Positions 43,856 to 53,235 of a stretch of DNA of 64,000 nt are shown in pieces (the stretch's first letter is position 1; each line of letters begins with the position of its first letter). The notes beneath the pieces are model-generated. The model did no database searches, was not told where the DNA came from, and was given only the letters and a program-made list of their open reading frames with translations. A program made the translations under genes and the position numbers. The stretch covers positions 1 to 64,000 of the forward strand of contig CAJUTH010000005.1 of assembly GCA_910589275.1 (NCBI GenBank). The letters run 5' to 3'. The DNA is from an uncultured Dorea sp. GTDB lineage: Bacteria; Bacillota; Clostridia; Lachnospirales; Lachnospiraceae.

Positions 43856-44800
43856 ATGACAATGGAAGAAGCGATGAAAAAAAGGCATACGGTGCGTAAA
43901 TATCTGGATAAACCCCTGCCGGCGGATGTCATAAATTTGCTGAACAGCCGGATCGAAGAAAATAACCGCAGATACAATCTTGCAATAAAGCTGTATACCA
44001 ACGATTCCTCAGCTTTTGGTGCGGTAATTAAATTGGTATTGGCAAAAGGCGTCAGGAATTATTTTGTCTTGGCGGGACCTGATACCGATAATCTGGATGA
44101 GAAGCTGGGATACAGCAGCGCAGACCTGATGCTTTATGCCCAGACACTGGGACTTAACACATGGTGGGTCGGCGGAACCTTTAACCGCAGGAAGGTAAAT
44201 GCCAAGGCCGGCGAGCATAAAGTGATCGGTGTGGTGGCTGTAGGCTACGGAGCTACGGAAGGAGTGCCGCATAAATCCAAAGTATACGAGGACATCGCCG
44301 CTTATGAGGGCGAAACGCCGGAGTGGTTTTATCGAGGCGTAGAGGCAGCGCTGCTTGCGCCGACTGCGCTGAACAGGCAGGCTTTCCATGTGTTGGGAAT
44401 GGGAGAAGCGGTAAATATTACTTGTGACAACGGCGTATTTTCCGGCGCAGACTTAGGGATAGTTAAATATCATTTTGAACTGGGCGCCGGGGCGGGAAAT
44501 TTTTACTGGGACCATGCGGAGCGGACGGCATGCGAAACCTGCAGAGGAATAAAGCTGTATGACTCTTTTCCAAGCCCTTCGGTATATTTTGAATGTTTGG
44601 AATATATAAAGGGATTGCTGGGCAGTGGAAAGTATGAGATGGCAGAGCAGACCTGTAAGATCGAGGAAGTCATGAAGAACGATACATGGCCGGACGATGT
44701 GGTTACCCATGTGATACGCTGCAGGACATGCGGTCAACGGTATTCTTGTACGGCAATAACTTATAAGGGACAGGGAAGTTTTCAAAAAGGAGAGCATTGA
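43856..44800 (+). CDS. Nitroreductase-family protein fused to a Cys-rich C-terminal domain
   Basis: Residues 1-230 form a nitroreductase-like flavoprotein (putative TM_nitroreductase group): MKKRHTVRKYLDKPLP at the start, a central SSADLMLYAQTLGLNTWWVGG and LLAPTALNRQAFHV. From about residue 236 a separate domain follows (SPSVYFECLEYIKGLL ending CRTCGQRYSC), which resembles stand-alone small proteins of unknown function in Firmicutes. The linker is short. FMN-dependent reduction is the likely activity of the first part; the tail has CxxC-type cysteines that could bind metal. Confidence 0.82.
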   Translation: MTMEEAMKKRHTVRKYLDKPLPADVINLLNSRIEENNRRYNLAIKLYTNDSSAFGAVIKLVLAKGVRNYFVLAGPDTDNLDEKLGYSSADLMLYAQTLGLNTWWVGGTFNRRKVNAKAGEHKVIGVVAVGYGATEGVPHKSKVYEDIAAYEGETPEWFYRGVEAALLAPTALNRQAFHVLGMGEAVNITCDNGVFSGADLGIVKYHFELGAGAGNFYWDHAERTACETCRGIKLYDSFPSPSVYFECLEYIKGLLGSGKYEMAEQTCKIEEVMKNDTWPDDVVTHVIRCRTCGQRYSCTAITYKGQGSFQKGEH

Positions 44801-44832
44801 GCGATGCGTGAATCTGGGGAAAGGATATAAGG

Positions 44833-45342
44833 ATGGGGATATTAGATTCATTAGTGGGTAAAAAAGACCGCCTCAATATAGAGGAGATCAAAAGCAGAAG
44901 CTATCAGCAAAAATATGGGAATGCTTGCAGATTTATCTGGAAAAAATATGTGCCGAAATGTGGGCAGGCAGCGTGCTTGCAAGGAGAATTGCTGCGGGAG
45001 ATTGAAAAAATCCGTTGTGAAGCCCAAGATAATGGCAATATAAACTGGGATGATGATTATTCTTATTTTTGTGATTTTATACGTGAGTCTTTGGCAGGAC
45101 AGGCGATGTTTTCCAAAATAGAAAAAGAAGAAATCCATTTGATCATGTCCTATCTGAAGGAATGTGGGGAGTATGCCCAAAAATTCAGAGAGGGTAAAAT
45201 ACCAGAACATAGCATTGATATAGAAAAAATAGCATATGTAAATGATAATCTATACGATATGATCTGCGATAAAATCGGGAAATTGCAGGAAGCGCATTCG
45301 GAGCCAATCGTTTATAAGCATTTGGAGCATATAAGGAGGTAG
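44833..45342 (+). CDS. Hypothetical protein, 169 residues
   Basis: I do not recognise this protein. It is charged, largely helical by composition, without signal peptide or membrane helix, and has scattered cysteines and aromatic residues (DDDYSYFCDFIRESLAG, MSYLKECGEYAQKF). A weak AGGATATAAGG ribosome site lies before ATG 44833. Size and position beside a domain of unknown function found in toxin-immunity loci could suggest an immunity-type protein, but nothing in the sequence proves it. Confidence 0.65.
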   Translation: MGILDSLVGKKDRLNIEEIKSRSYQQKYGNACRFIWKKYVPKCGQAACLQGELLREIEKIRCEAQDNGNINWDDDYSYFCDFIRESLAGQAMFSKIEKEEIHLIMSYLKECGEYAQKFREGKIPEHSIDIEKIAYVNDNLYDMICDKIGKLQEAHSEPIVYKHLEHIRR

Positions 45343-45361
45343 CTCGGAAGGGAGAACAATT

Positions 45362-45910
45362 ATGAGATTTGAACCGTTAGAAGCGCAGGACAAGCTGGGG
45401 CGCAGCGTAATCCTTCGGAATGCAGAGGAATCGGATGCGGAAGAATTGATCCGATATATGAAAGTTACGGCAGGGGAAACTCCATTTCTGCTGAGGGAAC
45501 CGGATGAGGTGCGTTTTACGGCGGAGGAGGAACGGAAGTTTATCAAAAGCTGCATGGATCATCCAAGGGAGCTTATGCTGCTCGCAGTGATAGACGGATG
45601 TCATGTCGGTAACTGTTCCTTGATGCGGATCGGGGATTTCAGAAGGCACAAGCACCGCTGCCAGGTGGCGGTTGCCTTGTATCAGGAATACTGCGGAGCC
45701 GGCATAGGGGAAATCCTGCTGCAGACGGTGCTTTCACAGGCGCGGCAGGCGGGATATGAACAGGCGGAGCTGGAGGTCGTAGACGGCAATGCGAATGCCA
45801 CTTTTCTTTACCGTAAGCTGGGATTCAAAGAATATGGGAAATTTCCGCACAGCATGAAGTATGCGGACGGTCATTATGCAGACGCATGCTGGATGATGAA
45901 GCAGTTATAA
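45362..45910 (+). CDS. GNAT N-acetyltransferase
   Basis: This 182-residue enzyme has the GNAT fold: beta strand and acetyl-CoA motif A QVAVALYQEYCGAGIGEIL near residue 105 and motif B NANATFLYRKLGFKEYG near 143. The N-terminal part (residues 1-50) carries the acceptor-binding region. The natural substrate is unknown. It starts 19 bases after the hypothetical gene and is followed closely by a DUF2164 gene. Confidence 0.87.
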   Translation: MRFEPLEAQDKLGRSVILRNAEESDAEELIRYMKVTAGETPFLLREPDEVRFTAEEERKFIKSCMDHPRELMLLAVIDGCHVGNCSLMRIGDFRRHKHRCQVAVALYQEYCGAGIGEILLQTVLSQARQAGYEQAELEVVDGNANATFLYRKLGFKEYGKFPHSMKYADGHYADACWMMKQL

Positions 45911-45927
45911 AAATTGGAGAAGGAACG

Positions 45928-46191
45928 ATGAAAAAGAGAGAACAATTGATTCAGATCCGGTTGTCGGATTCCCAGAGAAAGCAGTTGAATGATGAAATTA
46001 AGGCATTTTATCTGGATGAGCGGGGAGAAGAAATCGGGATGATCGAGCAGATGCAGCTACTGGAATTATTTGAGCAGAAGATGGCGCCTATTATTTATAA
46101 CAGGGCGCTGGACGACGCAAAAAAATGGTTTGCACAGATGATGGATCATATGGAGTCAGATTACTATGCGTTGTATAAGAACGAAGACTGA
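45928..46191 (+). CDS. DUF2164 family protein
   Basis: This 87-residue protein matches DUF2164 by its pattern: IRLSDSQRKQLNDEIKAFYLDERGEEIG at the start and NRALDDAKKWFAQ near the end (quoted in parts, positions 9-36 and 59-71). It is helical and soluble. Its function is unknown. ATG 45928 follows GGAGAAGGA. It is probably in one operon with the acetyltransferase before it. Confidence 0.75.
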   Translation: MKKREQLIQIRLSDSQRKQLNDEIKAFYLDERGEEIGMIEQMQLLELFEQKMAPIIYNRALDDAKKWFAQMMDHMESDYYALYKNED

Positions 46192-46320
46192 GTATCCAGA
46201 AGGCCGCATCTATGAAATGTCTGTTATGGCACAATTAACGGACTGCTAACGTCCGTTGATGTATGGAGCTCTTTGTGTGAGGGGGAGTTTGCCGAAGTAA
46301 AGAGGGGAGTTTTAGAATAA
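46192..46320 (+). other. Intergenic region with hairpin
   Basis: No gene is seen. ACGGAC and GTCCGT form a hairpin around TGCTAAC near 46239-46257, possibly a terminator of the DUF2164 unit without a strong T-run. Confidence 0.4.
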
Positions 46321-46524
46321 AAAATAAGAAATGATTACAGAGGAAATGAAGGAATCTTACTATTTCAGGAGGATATAGATCTTGCCATACTGCAGTCGAG
46401 AAGCCCTACCTGCGGCGTGAACCAGATTTACGATGGGAGCTTTGGCGGCAGGCTGGTATCGGGAATGGGGCTTTTTGCAAGGGCATTGAGGCAGAGAGGT
46501 CATGCGAAAGGGAAAAGATTATGA
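46321..46524 (+). pseudogene. DUF523-family gene remnant
   Basis: From a stop at 46318 the frame is open to TGA at 46522-46524. It reads DIDLAILQSRSPTCG and NQIYDGSFGGRLVSG, the central motif of DUF523 proteins (thiouracil-desulfurase type), but the N-terminal 70 residues with the first conserved cysteines are absent and no start codon is present. The stop overlaps the ATG of the next acetyltransferase. I infer a 5'-deleted gene. Confidence 0.7.
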
Positions 46525-47258
46525 GAGAGAAGATCCGAAACGGAATGGAACGGCTGCTGTCGGCAGAAATGGGTTTAAGTCCAGAGAAGCTGAATGAAGC
46601 GGGCACGGTATTTTCCGTTTGTACTGGCAGAAAACAGCCGTATATCAAAATACTTGCATATAGAAATTGTGTGGCAGTCTGCACTTCGGAGGAATTGTCT
46701 GCGAAAATTCAGGAGCTTTTACAGGGAAAAAGCCGGGACGAGATATTTGAATTACCCTTTGTGTACGGACAGACGATACACTATGTCCCCGACGGAGAAG
46801 CTTTGGGCAAAACTTTGGAAATGCCGGGCTATGATAGTGAATTTCTTTATGGAAGGGAGATTCAGGCACTCAAGGGACTGACAGGTTTTGAAAATTCTCT
46901 GGCATTTGACAGTAACGGAACGACTCCTGCAAAAGCGGCCTGTATTGCAAGAGACGGCGGAAGAATGATCGGAGCAGCAGGAGCGTCGGAGACATCGGTA
47001 AAGGATGTGTGGGAGGTCGGCGTGGATGTTATGCATGGGTATAGAAATGCCGGTCTGGGAACTTATCTGGTGAGGGCGCTGACGAAAGAATTGCTAAAGC
47101 GTAAGATTGTTCCGTTTTATTCAGCGTCAGTGACAAATATCGGCTCACAAATGGTGGCCGCCAGATGTGGGTATGTGCCGTTATGGGTTGATACCTATGG
47201 AACGATTCTTGACGGAAGTTCAGCGTACGACCACATTGTCTGTAAATTGTGCCTGTGA
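46521..47258 (+). CDS. GNAT-family N-acetyltransferase
   Basis: This 245-residue protein has a long N-terminal region (1-135) of unknown fold and a C-terminal GNAT domain with VWEVGVDVMHGYRNAGLGTYLV near residue 157, the acetyl-CoA loop, and IGSQMVAARCGYVPLW near 211. Similar two-part GNAT proteins are widespread in Clostridia with unknown substrates. The start at 46521 overlaps the DUF523 remnant stop, and GAAAGGG lies upstream. Confidence 0.8.
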   Translation: MREKIRNGMERLLSAEMGLSPEKLNEAGTVFSVCTGRKQPYIKILAYRNCVAVCTSEELSAKIQELLQGKSRDEIFELPFVYGQTIHYVPDGEALGKTLEMPGYDSEFLYGREIQALKGLTGFENSLAFDSNGTTPAKAACIARDGGRMIGAAGASETSVKDVWEVGVDVMHGYRNAGLGTYLVRALTKELLKRKIVPFYSASVTNIGSQMVAARCGYVPLWVDTYGTILDGSSAYDHIVCKLCL

Positions 47259-47370
47259 ATGCTAGATATAGGCAGGAGGAATGTTAATCTGCGTTATATC
47301 CGGGACGGCGCTGATGGGAAGAGACGGCTTTTTCGGGCGTTTATGCTTTGAAAAATGGAGGAGTGAGAAT

Positions 47371-47502
47371 ATGTCGGAGCTGACAAGTTTGAGGAACATT
47401 GGGAAAGAAATGGAAAAGAAGCTGACAGCAGTTGGGATTGATTCGGCTGAAAAGCTGACCACCCGGTTGTGGAGATCAGAGAATGAAGTTGGAGGACATT
47501 AA
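47371..47502 (+). pseudogene. TfoX C-terminal-like domain, truncated
   Basis: ATG 47371 follows GGAGGAGTGAG and starts MSELTSLRNIGKEMEKKL, then VGIDSAEKL, the first half of a TfoX C-terminal-like helix-hairpin-helix domain that normally runs about 80 residues. After 29 codons the sequence no longer matches and a stop comes at 47502. The 3' half is missing, replaced by unrelated sequence. Confidence 0.7.
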
Positions 47503-47730
47503 GGAATACTGCGATTCAGTTTTTACAGAGTTTTTTCATACTCTTGATTCTGAATGGGCGGGGCATGAAAATGTGGACAAATCCGCGGTTTTAAGGCCAA
47601 AAGATGTCATACGGATTGTTTCGCGCTTTGCGCTCCTGCAATCATGCCCAATATTCGGATATCGTGGAGCTTACGCCCCACTTTTATCCTCATATCGGGG
47701 TCGCGCATGTACGATGTGGACTCAGACCTA
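47483..47730 (+). pseudogene. Unrecognised gene fragment, probably frameshifted
   Basis: ATG 47483 starts MKLEDIKEYCDSVFTEFF and continues sensibly to about 47610. From there a different frame (47640-47740) reads SDIVELTPHFYPHIGVAHVR, which looks more protein-like than the original frame. I infer a frameshifted remnant. I cannot name the family. Confidence 0.3.
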
Positions 47731-47742
47731 TTGACCTTGGCA

Positions 47743-49047
47743 TCATAAAATATCAATATATTCGCCGTTTAGAGCCTTATTCATGCTCCTGACAGCGCAG
47801 AATTTGCCGCACATGGAGCAACTGTCTTCCTGTTCGGGAGACCGGCTGTCCCGGATTGCTTTTGCAGTCTCCGGGTCAATAGAGCATGCCCACTGTTTCT
47901 CCCAGTCGAAGGTTCTTCTGGCGTCCGCCATTTGGTCGTCGATTTCTCTCGCATGGGGTATTTTCTTTGCAATATCAGCAGCATGGGCAGCGATGCGTGA
48001 GGCAATGATACCTTGCTTTACATCGTCGACGTTAGGTAAGGCAAGATGTTCCGCGGGCGTTACATAACAGAGAAAGGCGGCGCCGGAGGCCGCCGCAACC
48101 GCGCCGCCGATGGCAGAGGTAATATGGTCGTAACCAGGTGCAATGTCGGTTACAATAGGTCCGAGAACATAGAAGGGGGCGCCCATGCAAATGGTTTGCT
48201 GTAACTTCATATTTGCTTCGATCTGATCCAAAGGCATGTGTCCCGGACCTTCTACCATAATCTGCACATCCTTTTCCCAAGCACGCTTAGTCAGTTCGCC
48301 GAGGCGGACAAGTTCTTCAATCTGGCAGACATCGCCTGCGTCTGCAAGGCAGCCTGGACGGCATGCGTCGCCGAGTGAAATCGTCACATCATACTCGCGG
48401 CAGATATCAAGAATTTCATCGTAATACTCATAGAAAGGATTTTCTTCCCCGGTCATGCTCATCCATGCAAAAACAAGGGAGCCTCCACGGGAAACGATAT
48501 TCATCTTTCTCTTATGCCTGCGAATCTGCTCGATTGTTTTGCGGGTGATACCACAGTGCAGCGTTACGAAATCCACGCCGTCCTCCGCGTGCAGCCGGAC
48601 AACATCAATGAAATCCCTAGCTGTCAGCGTGGCAAGGTCACGCTGATAATGAATTACGCTGTCATAAACCGGAACTGTGCCGATCATGGCGGAACATTCC
48701 CTTATTAATTTGCGGCGGAATGGCTGTGTGTTGCCGTGGGAGGATAAATCCATGATCGCTTCCGCACCCAGATCAACAGCCGCCATTACCTTTTTCATTT
48801 CAATATCGTAATCCTTGCAATCCCGGGAAACACCGAGGTTGACATTGATTTTTGTACGGAGCATGGAGCCGACGCCGTTGGGGTCAATGCACGTATGCAG
48901 TCTGTTGGCACAGATTGCAACATGGCCCTTTGCAACGAGGTTTCGTATTTCTTCTTCTGATCTATATTCTTTTTTTGCAACGGCTTTCATTTCAGAGGTG
49001 ACGATACCGCGCTTTGCGGCATCCATTTGTGTCGTATAGTTTCTCAT
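47743..49047 (-). CDS. thiC: Phosphomethylpyrimidine synthase ThiC
   Basis: This 434-residue radical SAM enzyme turns aminoimidazole ribotide into HMP phosphate, the pyrimidine half of thiamine. [14 protein letters not shown], the central [15 protein letters not shown] and the C-terminal cluster motif CSMCGKFC identify it. The cluster spacing is Cx2Cx3C rather than the Cx2Cx4C of E. coli-type ThiC, which I believe is usual in the shorter clostridial form. ATG 49047 follows GAAAGGAACC. It is the last gene of the thi operon, 14 bases after thiD. Confidence 0.93.
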   Translation of the reverse strand: MRNYTTQMDAAKRGIVTSEMKAVAKKEYRSEEEIRNLVAKGHVAICANRLHTCIDPNGVGSMLRTKINVNLGVSRDCKDYDIEMKKVMAAVDLGAEAIMDLSSHGNTQPFRRKLIRECSAMIGTVPVYDSVIHYQRDLATLTARDFIDVVRLHAEDGVDFVTLHCGITRKTIEQIRRHKRKMNIVSRGGSLVFAWMSMTGEENPFYEYYDEILDICREYDVTISLGDACRPGCLADAGDVCQIEELVRLGELTKRAWEKDVQIMVEGPGHMPLDQIEANMKLQQTICMGAPFYVLGPIVTDIAPGYDHITSAIGGAVAAASGAAFLCYVTPAEHLALPNVDDVKQGIIASRIAAHAADIAKKIPHAREIDDQMADARRTFDWEKQWACSIDPETAKAIRDSRSPEQEDSCSMCGKFCAVRSMNKALNGEYIDIL

Positions 49048-49061
49048 GATTATGGTTCCTT

Positions 49062-49874
49062 TCAATCAGATATTTTTTCTTCGGCAAAGCGGGACTTTAA
49101 ATCAAAATTATGCTGCATCGGTCCCGAGCCCTGTCCTAAATCAAGCTGTGCGGCTAGCGCTCCGGAAATATACTCCTTGGCTCTTTGAATACTTTCGGCA
49201 AGAGAAAATCCTTTGGCTAGATTTGATGCGATGGCGCTTGACAGAGTGCAGCCGGTTCCGTGGGAATTGGGATTATCAATATAGTTACCTTCAAACCATG
49301 TGCTCCTGCCGTTTGCATACAGTAGGTCGCTGGCGCTGTTTACATTGTGGCCGCCTTTGAGAAGAACGGCGCAGCCATACATATTGCCGATGAGTTTTGC
49401 TGCGGAAAGCATATCATCCTTACTTTCAACAGTCATTCCTGAAAGCGTCTGCGCTTCAGGAATATTTGGCGTAACGAGGGCGGCGGCAGGAAGAAGCTTG
49501 CGTGTCAGGGCATGCACCGCATCGGTTTTCAGCAGAGAAGAACCGCTGGTCGCCGTCATGACGGGGTCTACTACCACATTTTCTGCCTTATAGTATCGAA
49601 GCCTGTCCGCAATCACGCAGATAAGCTTGGAGGAGGATACCATGCCGATCTTGACTGCGTCGGGAAAAATATCTTCGAATACCGCGTCAAGCTGCTGCCC
49701 CAAAAATTCAGGCGCCGCTTCCTGAATCGCTCTTACGCCGGTCGTGTTCTGCGCTGTCAGCGCTGTGATAACGCTCATGGCATAAACACCATTCATTGTC
49801 ATTGTTTTTATATCTGCCTGAATACCGGCGCCTCCGCTGCAGTCGCTTCCTGCAATGGCCAATGCTGTTTTCAT
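49062..49874 (-). CDS. thiD: Hydroxymethylpyrimidine (phosphate) kinase ThiD
   Basis: This 270-residue ribokinase-fold enzyme phosphorylates HMP and [24 protein letters not shown] is the N-terminal substrate motif, [13 protein letters not shown] lies near residue 105 and [14 protein letters not shown] near 208 is the anion-hole/catalytic motif with its Asp replaced by His-Gly-Thr-Gly context typical of ThiD. ATG 49874 follows AAAGGAGC. It lies between thiE and thiC. Confidence 0.93.
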   Translation of the reverse strand: MKTALAIAGSDCSGGAGIQADIKTMTMNGVYAMSVITALTAQNTTGVRAIQEAAPEFLGQQLDAVFEDIFPDAVKIGMVSSSKLICVIADRLRYYKAENVVVDPVMTATSGSSLLKTDAVHALTRKLLPAAALVTPNIPEAQTLSGMTVESKDDMLSAAKLIGNMYGCAVLLKGGHNVNSASDLLYANGRSTWFEGNYIDNPNSHGTGCTLSSAIASNLAKGFSLAESIQRAKEYISGALAAQLDLGQGSGPMQHNFDLKSRFAEEKISD

Positions 49875-49893
49875 AAAAACGCTCCTTTCATTT

Positions 49894-50529
49894 TTAACAT
49901 AAGCCAAGCTCTTTTGCTCTTGCTTTTAAGTTTTCTGCCGCCGTTTTCGGATCATCCGCTTTCATGATAGCAGATACCACACAGATGCCGGAAATGGGAA
50001 TACCCGCAAGGATATCAATGTTATCTCTATTGAGTCCGCCAATGGCGTTAGCGGGTATTGGGACGGCTTTGCAGATATCCCGAAGTGTATCGACAGAAGT
50101 AAGCACTGTTTTTACTTTGGTTGTAGTGGGATAAATGGCGCCTACTCCAAGATAGTCGGCTCCCTGATTATATGCTTCCTGCGCCCATGGAACAGTCTTT
50201 GCTGTCGCGCCGACGATCTTGTCATCGCCCATCAGCTTTCTTGCGGCTGAAACCGGCATATCGCTGGCTCCCACATGAACCCCCTCTGCATCAATGGCAA
50301 GGGCCACGTCTACCCGGTCGTCGATAATAAGAGGAACATGATAATGCCTAGCGATAACATGGACCTTTTCGGCAAGTTCCATATATTCCCGCGTGGTTTT
50401 CTCCTTTTCGCGAAGCTGAAGAAGTGTTGCCCCGCCCTGCAGAGCCCGCTCGATACGATAGAGGAATTCTTCTTCGGAGTAGTTCGTGCTGTCGGTTATA
50501 AAGTATAAACTTGGATCAAACTTTTTCAT
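49894..50529 (-). CDS. thiE: Thiamine-phosphate synthase ThiE
   Basis: This 211-residue TIM-barrel enzyme joins HMP-PP to the thiazole phosphate. GGATLLQLREK near residue 30, DDRVDVALAIDAEGVHVG near 67 and the phosphate-binding AIGGLNRDNI near 167 are typical. ATG 50529 follows AAGGAGGCG. It overlaps no neighbour but sits 10 bases after the thiH stop. Confidence 0.93.
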   Translation of the reverse strand: MKKFDPSLYFITDSTNYSEEEFLYRIERALQGGATLLQLREKEKTTREYMELAEKVHVIARHYHVPLIIDDRVDVALAIDAEGVHVGASDMPVSAARKLMGDDKIVGATAKTVPWAQEAYNQGADYLGVGAIYPTTTKVKTVLTSVDTLRDICKAVPIPANAIGGLNRDNIDILAGIPISGICVVSAIMKADDPKTAAENLKARAKELGLC

Positions 50530-50539
50530 TTTCGCCTCC

Positions 50540-51793
50540 TTATACATACAGATAATCGTTCAGAACCGGCTGCAGCCCTTCCTTCTCAATATCCTTGTAC
50601 ATGTTGTCAAAACTGCGGTTGTCGTCGATTTCAAACTGCTCGTCACCCTGAACGTTGTCTGTCTCTTTACCAGTATATTTACTTTCGTGATCGCCGATGC
50701 CGGTGGAAACACCTGCGGAAACTTTCGTTGCGGCAATCTTCACAATACCGTTGCGGAATTTAGCGCTTTCACGCGAGGATACCGTAATTCCAACATAAGG
50801 TAAGAAAATACGGTAGGCGCAGAGCACTTGGCAAAGCTGTTTTTCGTGAACGTCTAAGGGACTCAGCTTATCATTATTAATAATTGGCCTGAGTCTTGGA
50901 CAGGACAGGGACATTTCAGCGTGAGGGTATTTCCGCTGCAGATAGTAAACGTGCAGGGCGCTGGCAAAAGCATCTTTGCGGAAATCCGAAAGGCCAAGCA
51001 GGGCAGAGAAGGCAACGCCCCTCATACCTCCGCGGAGCGCCCGCTCCTGTGCGTCAAAGCGGTAAGGCCATACGCGTTTGTGGCCGAAAAGATGAAGCTT
51101 CTCATACTTATCCGTATCATAGGTTTCCTGAAATACTGTTACATAGTCGGCGCCGCATTCGTGGAGATATCTGTATTCATCCGTATTGACAGGATAGATC
51201 TCAAGCCCTGTCATACGGAAATACTTTCTCGCCAGCTTACAGGCTTCGCCGATATACTCCACACTGCTCTGGCCTCTGCTCTCACCGGTGAGAATTAGGA
51301 TTTCCTCCATACCGCTGTCGGCAATGATTTTCATCTCTTTTTCAATCTGCTCCATAGAAAGCTTCATGCGTTTAATGTGATTGTAGCAGTTGAATCCACA
51401 GTATACACAGTAGTTTTCACAGTAATTGGCGATATAAAGCGGTGTGAACAGATATACGGTGTTGCCAAAGTGCCTGCTTGTTTCAAGCCTTGCCCTCAGT
51501 GCCATTTGTTCAAGGAACGGTTCTGCCGCGGGAGAGAGAAGCGCCTTGAAATCCTCAATGCTGCAGGTATCGTGTTCCAAAGCCGCCTTTACATCAACGG
51601 CTGTGTATTTGAAATAATCATAGGAGTTCATTTGCGCCATTACATTTGCACACACATCTGACTTGGTCACTTCCATTCCCGGAAGGTATTCCATATGGTT
51701 CTTCCGAAATGCGGGATCGGTTTCCAGCCGGTGTTTTTTGGCAAGGGCTTTGGGCGGCAGATGCTCTGCATTCACAAAAAATTGATTTTCCAT
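50540..51793 (-). CDS. thiH: 2-iminoacetate synthase ThiH (radical SAM)
   Basis: This 417-residue radical SAM enzyme cleaves tyrosine to dehydroglycine for thiazole synthesis in anaerobes. The cluster cysteines are C125, C129 and C132 in CENYCVYC. ILILTGESRGQSSVEYI and the C-terminal VSAGVSTGIGDHE stretch are typical of ThiH. It works with ThiG, encoded just upstream with a 10-base gap; AAGGAGAAGG precedes its ATG. Confidence 0.93.
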   Translation of the reverse strand: MENQFFVNAEHLPPKALAKKHRLETDPAFRKNHMEYLPGMEVTKSDVCANVMAQMNSYDYFKYTAVDVKAALEHDTCSIEDFKALLSPAAEPFLEQMALRARLETSRHFGNTVYLFTPLYIANYCENYCVYCGFNCYNHIKRMKLSMEQIEKEMKIIADSGMEEILILTGESRGQSSVEYIGEACKLARKYFRMTGLEIYPVNTDEYRYLHECGADYVTVFQETYDTDKYEKLHLFGHKRVWPYRFDAQERALRGGMRGVAFSALLGLSDFRKDAFASALHVYYLQRKYPHAEMSLSCPRLRPIINNDKLSPLDVHEKQLCQVLCAYRIFLPYVGITVSSRESAKFRNGIVKIAATKVSAGVSTGIGDHESKYTGKETDNVQGDEQFEIDDNRSFDNMYKDIEKEGLQPVLNDYLYV

Positions 51794-51803
51794 ATCCTTC
51801 TCC

Positions 51804-52574
51804 TTAATCTCTGAGGAATCCGGTCAAAGGGTCAGAAGCCGACGCGCCGCGGGTAAGCACTCTTCCAAGGCCTGCAAGGTACGCCTTACGTCCCGCTTCA
51901 ATGGCGCTCTTAAAGGCAGAAGCCATCATCGCCAGATCCCCGGCGGTAGCAAGCGCGGTATTTGCCATAATCGCGGCGGCACCCATCTCCATAGCTTCGC
52001 AGGCCTGCGAGGGTTTGCCGATACCGGCGTCTACAATGACAGGCAGATCTATTTCATCAATGAGGATCTGAATAAATTCTCTGGCAGCAAGGCCTTTGTT
52101 AGAGCCAATAGGAGAAGCCAGGGGCATAATGGAAGCCGCGCCGGCATTCGTAAGATCGCGGGCAGCATTCAGGTCGGGATACATGTAGGGCATGACCACA
52201 AAGCCTTCTTTTGCAAGGATCTCCGTAGCCCTGATGGTTTCCTGATTGTCCGGAAGGAGATATTTGGAGTCGCGCATAATTTCAATTTTTACGAAGCGGC
52301 CGCAGCCAAGTTCCCGGGCCAGACGGGCAATGCGGACGGCTTCCTCTGCATTTCTTGCGCCGCTTGTATTGGGCAGCAAGGTAATCCCTTCGGGGATATA
52401 GTCAAGAATACTTTCCTGTTCCTTGGTATTGGCACGGCGTACTGCAAGCGTGATGATCTCTGCTCCCGCATCTTTTACTGCCGCTTCAATGAGCTTTATA
52501 GAGTATTTGCCGGAGCCAAGGATAAAACGGGAATGAAATTCGTGTCCGCCAATCATTAGTTTATCGTTGTTCAT
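51804..52574 (-). CDS. thiG: Thiazole synthase ThiG
   Basis: This 256-residue TIM-barrel enzyme builds the thiazole ring from deoxyxylulose phosphate, dehydroglycine and ThiS thiocarboxylate. [10 protein letters not shown] near residue 15, [20 protein letters not shown] near 61, [17 protein letters not shown] with the Schiff-base lysine near 97 and [20 protein letters not shown] near 180 identify it. It is between thiF and thiH. Confidence 0.94.
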   Translation of the reverse strand: MNNDKLMIGGHEFHSRFILGSGKYSIKLIEAAVKDAGAEIITLAVRRANTKEQESILDYIPEGITLLPNTSGARNAEEAVRIARLARELGCGRFVKIEIMRDSKYLLPDNQETIRATEILAKEGFVVMPYMYPDLNAARDLTNAGAASIMPLASPIGSNKGLAAREFIQILIDEIDLPVIVDAGIGKPSQACEAMEMGAAAIMANTALATAGDLAMMASAFKSAIEAGRKAYLAGLGRVLTRGASASDPLTGFLRD

Positions 52575-52592
52575 TTTGGTTTCCTTCTTTCT

Positions 52593-53234
52593 TTATCTTT
52601 CAGTTTCAAATTGTCCCGCCAGAATCCTAAGCACGGTATGTGCCTGATGTGCGGCACAGAGCATCACACGTGAGGCGACAAGGCTTCCTTCCTCTGCCAC
52701 ATCGCTTGTTCCGTCGCCGCAGATATAAAACCGCTTTGATACTCTGCGGGTCCGGATTGTATTTGCGCTGCCCAGTCCTGCCATACCAGAGGCGGCAACA
52801 AGGTATTTATCCGGCATTGCTTCGAGAACAGTGTTTGTAAGCATCGCTTTACATTCCGCATCATCGAAGGCTTCACAGATGATATCCGCATCATCCAGAA
52901 ATTCTGCCGCCGTATCCTCCGTAAGACGCACGGTATGGGTTTCAACTTCAATATAGGGCGCAATTTCCGCCAGATTTTCCCTCAGTGCATCGGTCTTATT
53001 CATTCCAATCTGAGCGGCTTTATACTGCTGGCGGTGCAGGTTGGTAATATCCACACGGTCAAAGTCAATGAGGATCAGCCTGCCTATGCCTGTGCGGGCA
53101 AGAGCAAGAGCAATATTTGATCCGAGCCCGCCAAGCCCGCAGATGGCAACCGCAGCCGATGCGAACCGTTCCTGCAGCGCTTTGCCGTGCCGTTTGGATA
53201 AAGCCTCATTCCATTCTTTTTTCGTCGAGATCAG
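52593..53234 (-). CDS. thiF: ThiF-type sulfur-carrier adenylyltransferase, apparent CTG start
   Basis: This protein of about 213 residues adenylates the C-terminus of ThiS. The nucleotide-binding motif is VAICGLGGLGSNIALALARTG near residue 30, followed by DFDRVDITNLHRQQY. It is shorter than E. coli ThiF and lacks an obvious CxxC zinc pair, like many clostridial forms. There is no ATG, GTG or TTG at the right distance from the ribosome site GGAGGTGG, which lies in the last codons of thiS; CTG at 53232-53234 is the best spaced codon. An in-frame ATG at 53259-53261 lies inside thiS without a ribosome site. Confidence 0.88.
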   Translation of the reverse strand: MISTKKEWNEALSKRHGKALQERFASAAVAICGLGGLGSNIALALARTGIGRLILIDFDRVDITNLHRQQYKAAQIGMNKTDALRENLAEIAPYIEVETHTVRLTEDTAAEFLDDADIICEAFDDAECKAMLTNTVLEAMPDKYLVAASGMAGLGSANTIRTRRVSKRFYICGDGTSDVAEEGSLVASRVMLCAAHQAHTVLRILAGQFETER

Positions 53235-53235
53235 C

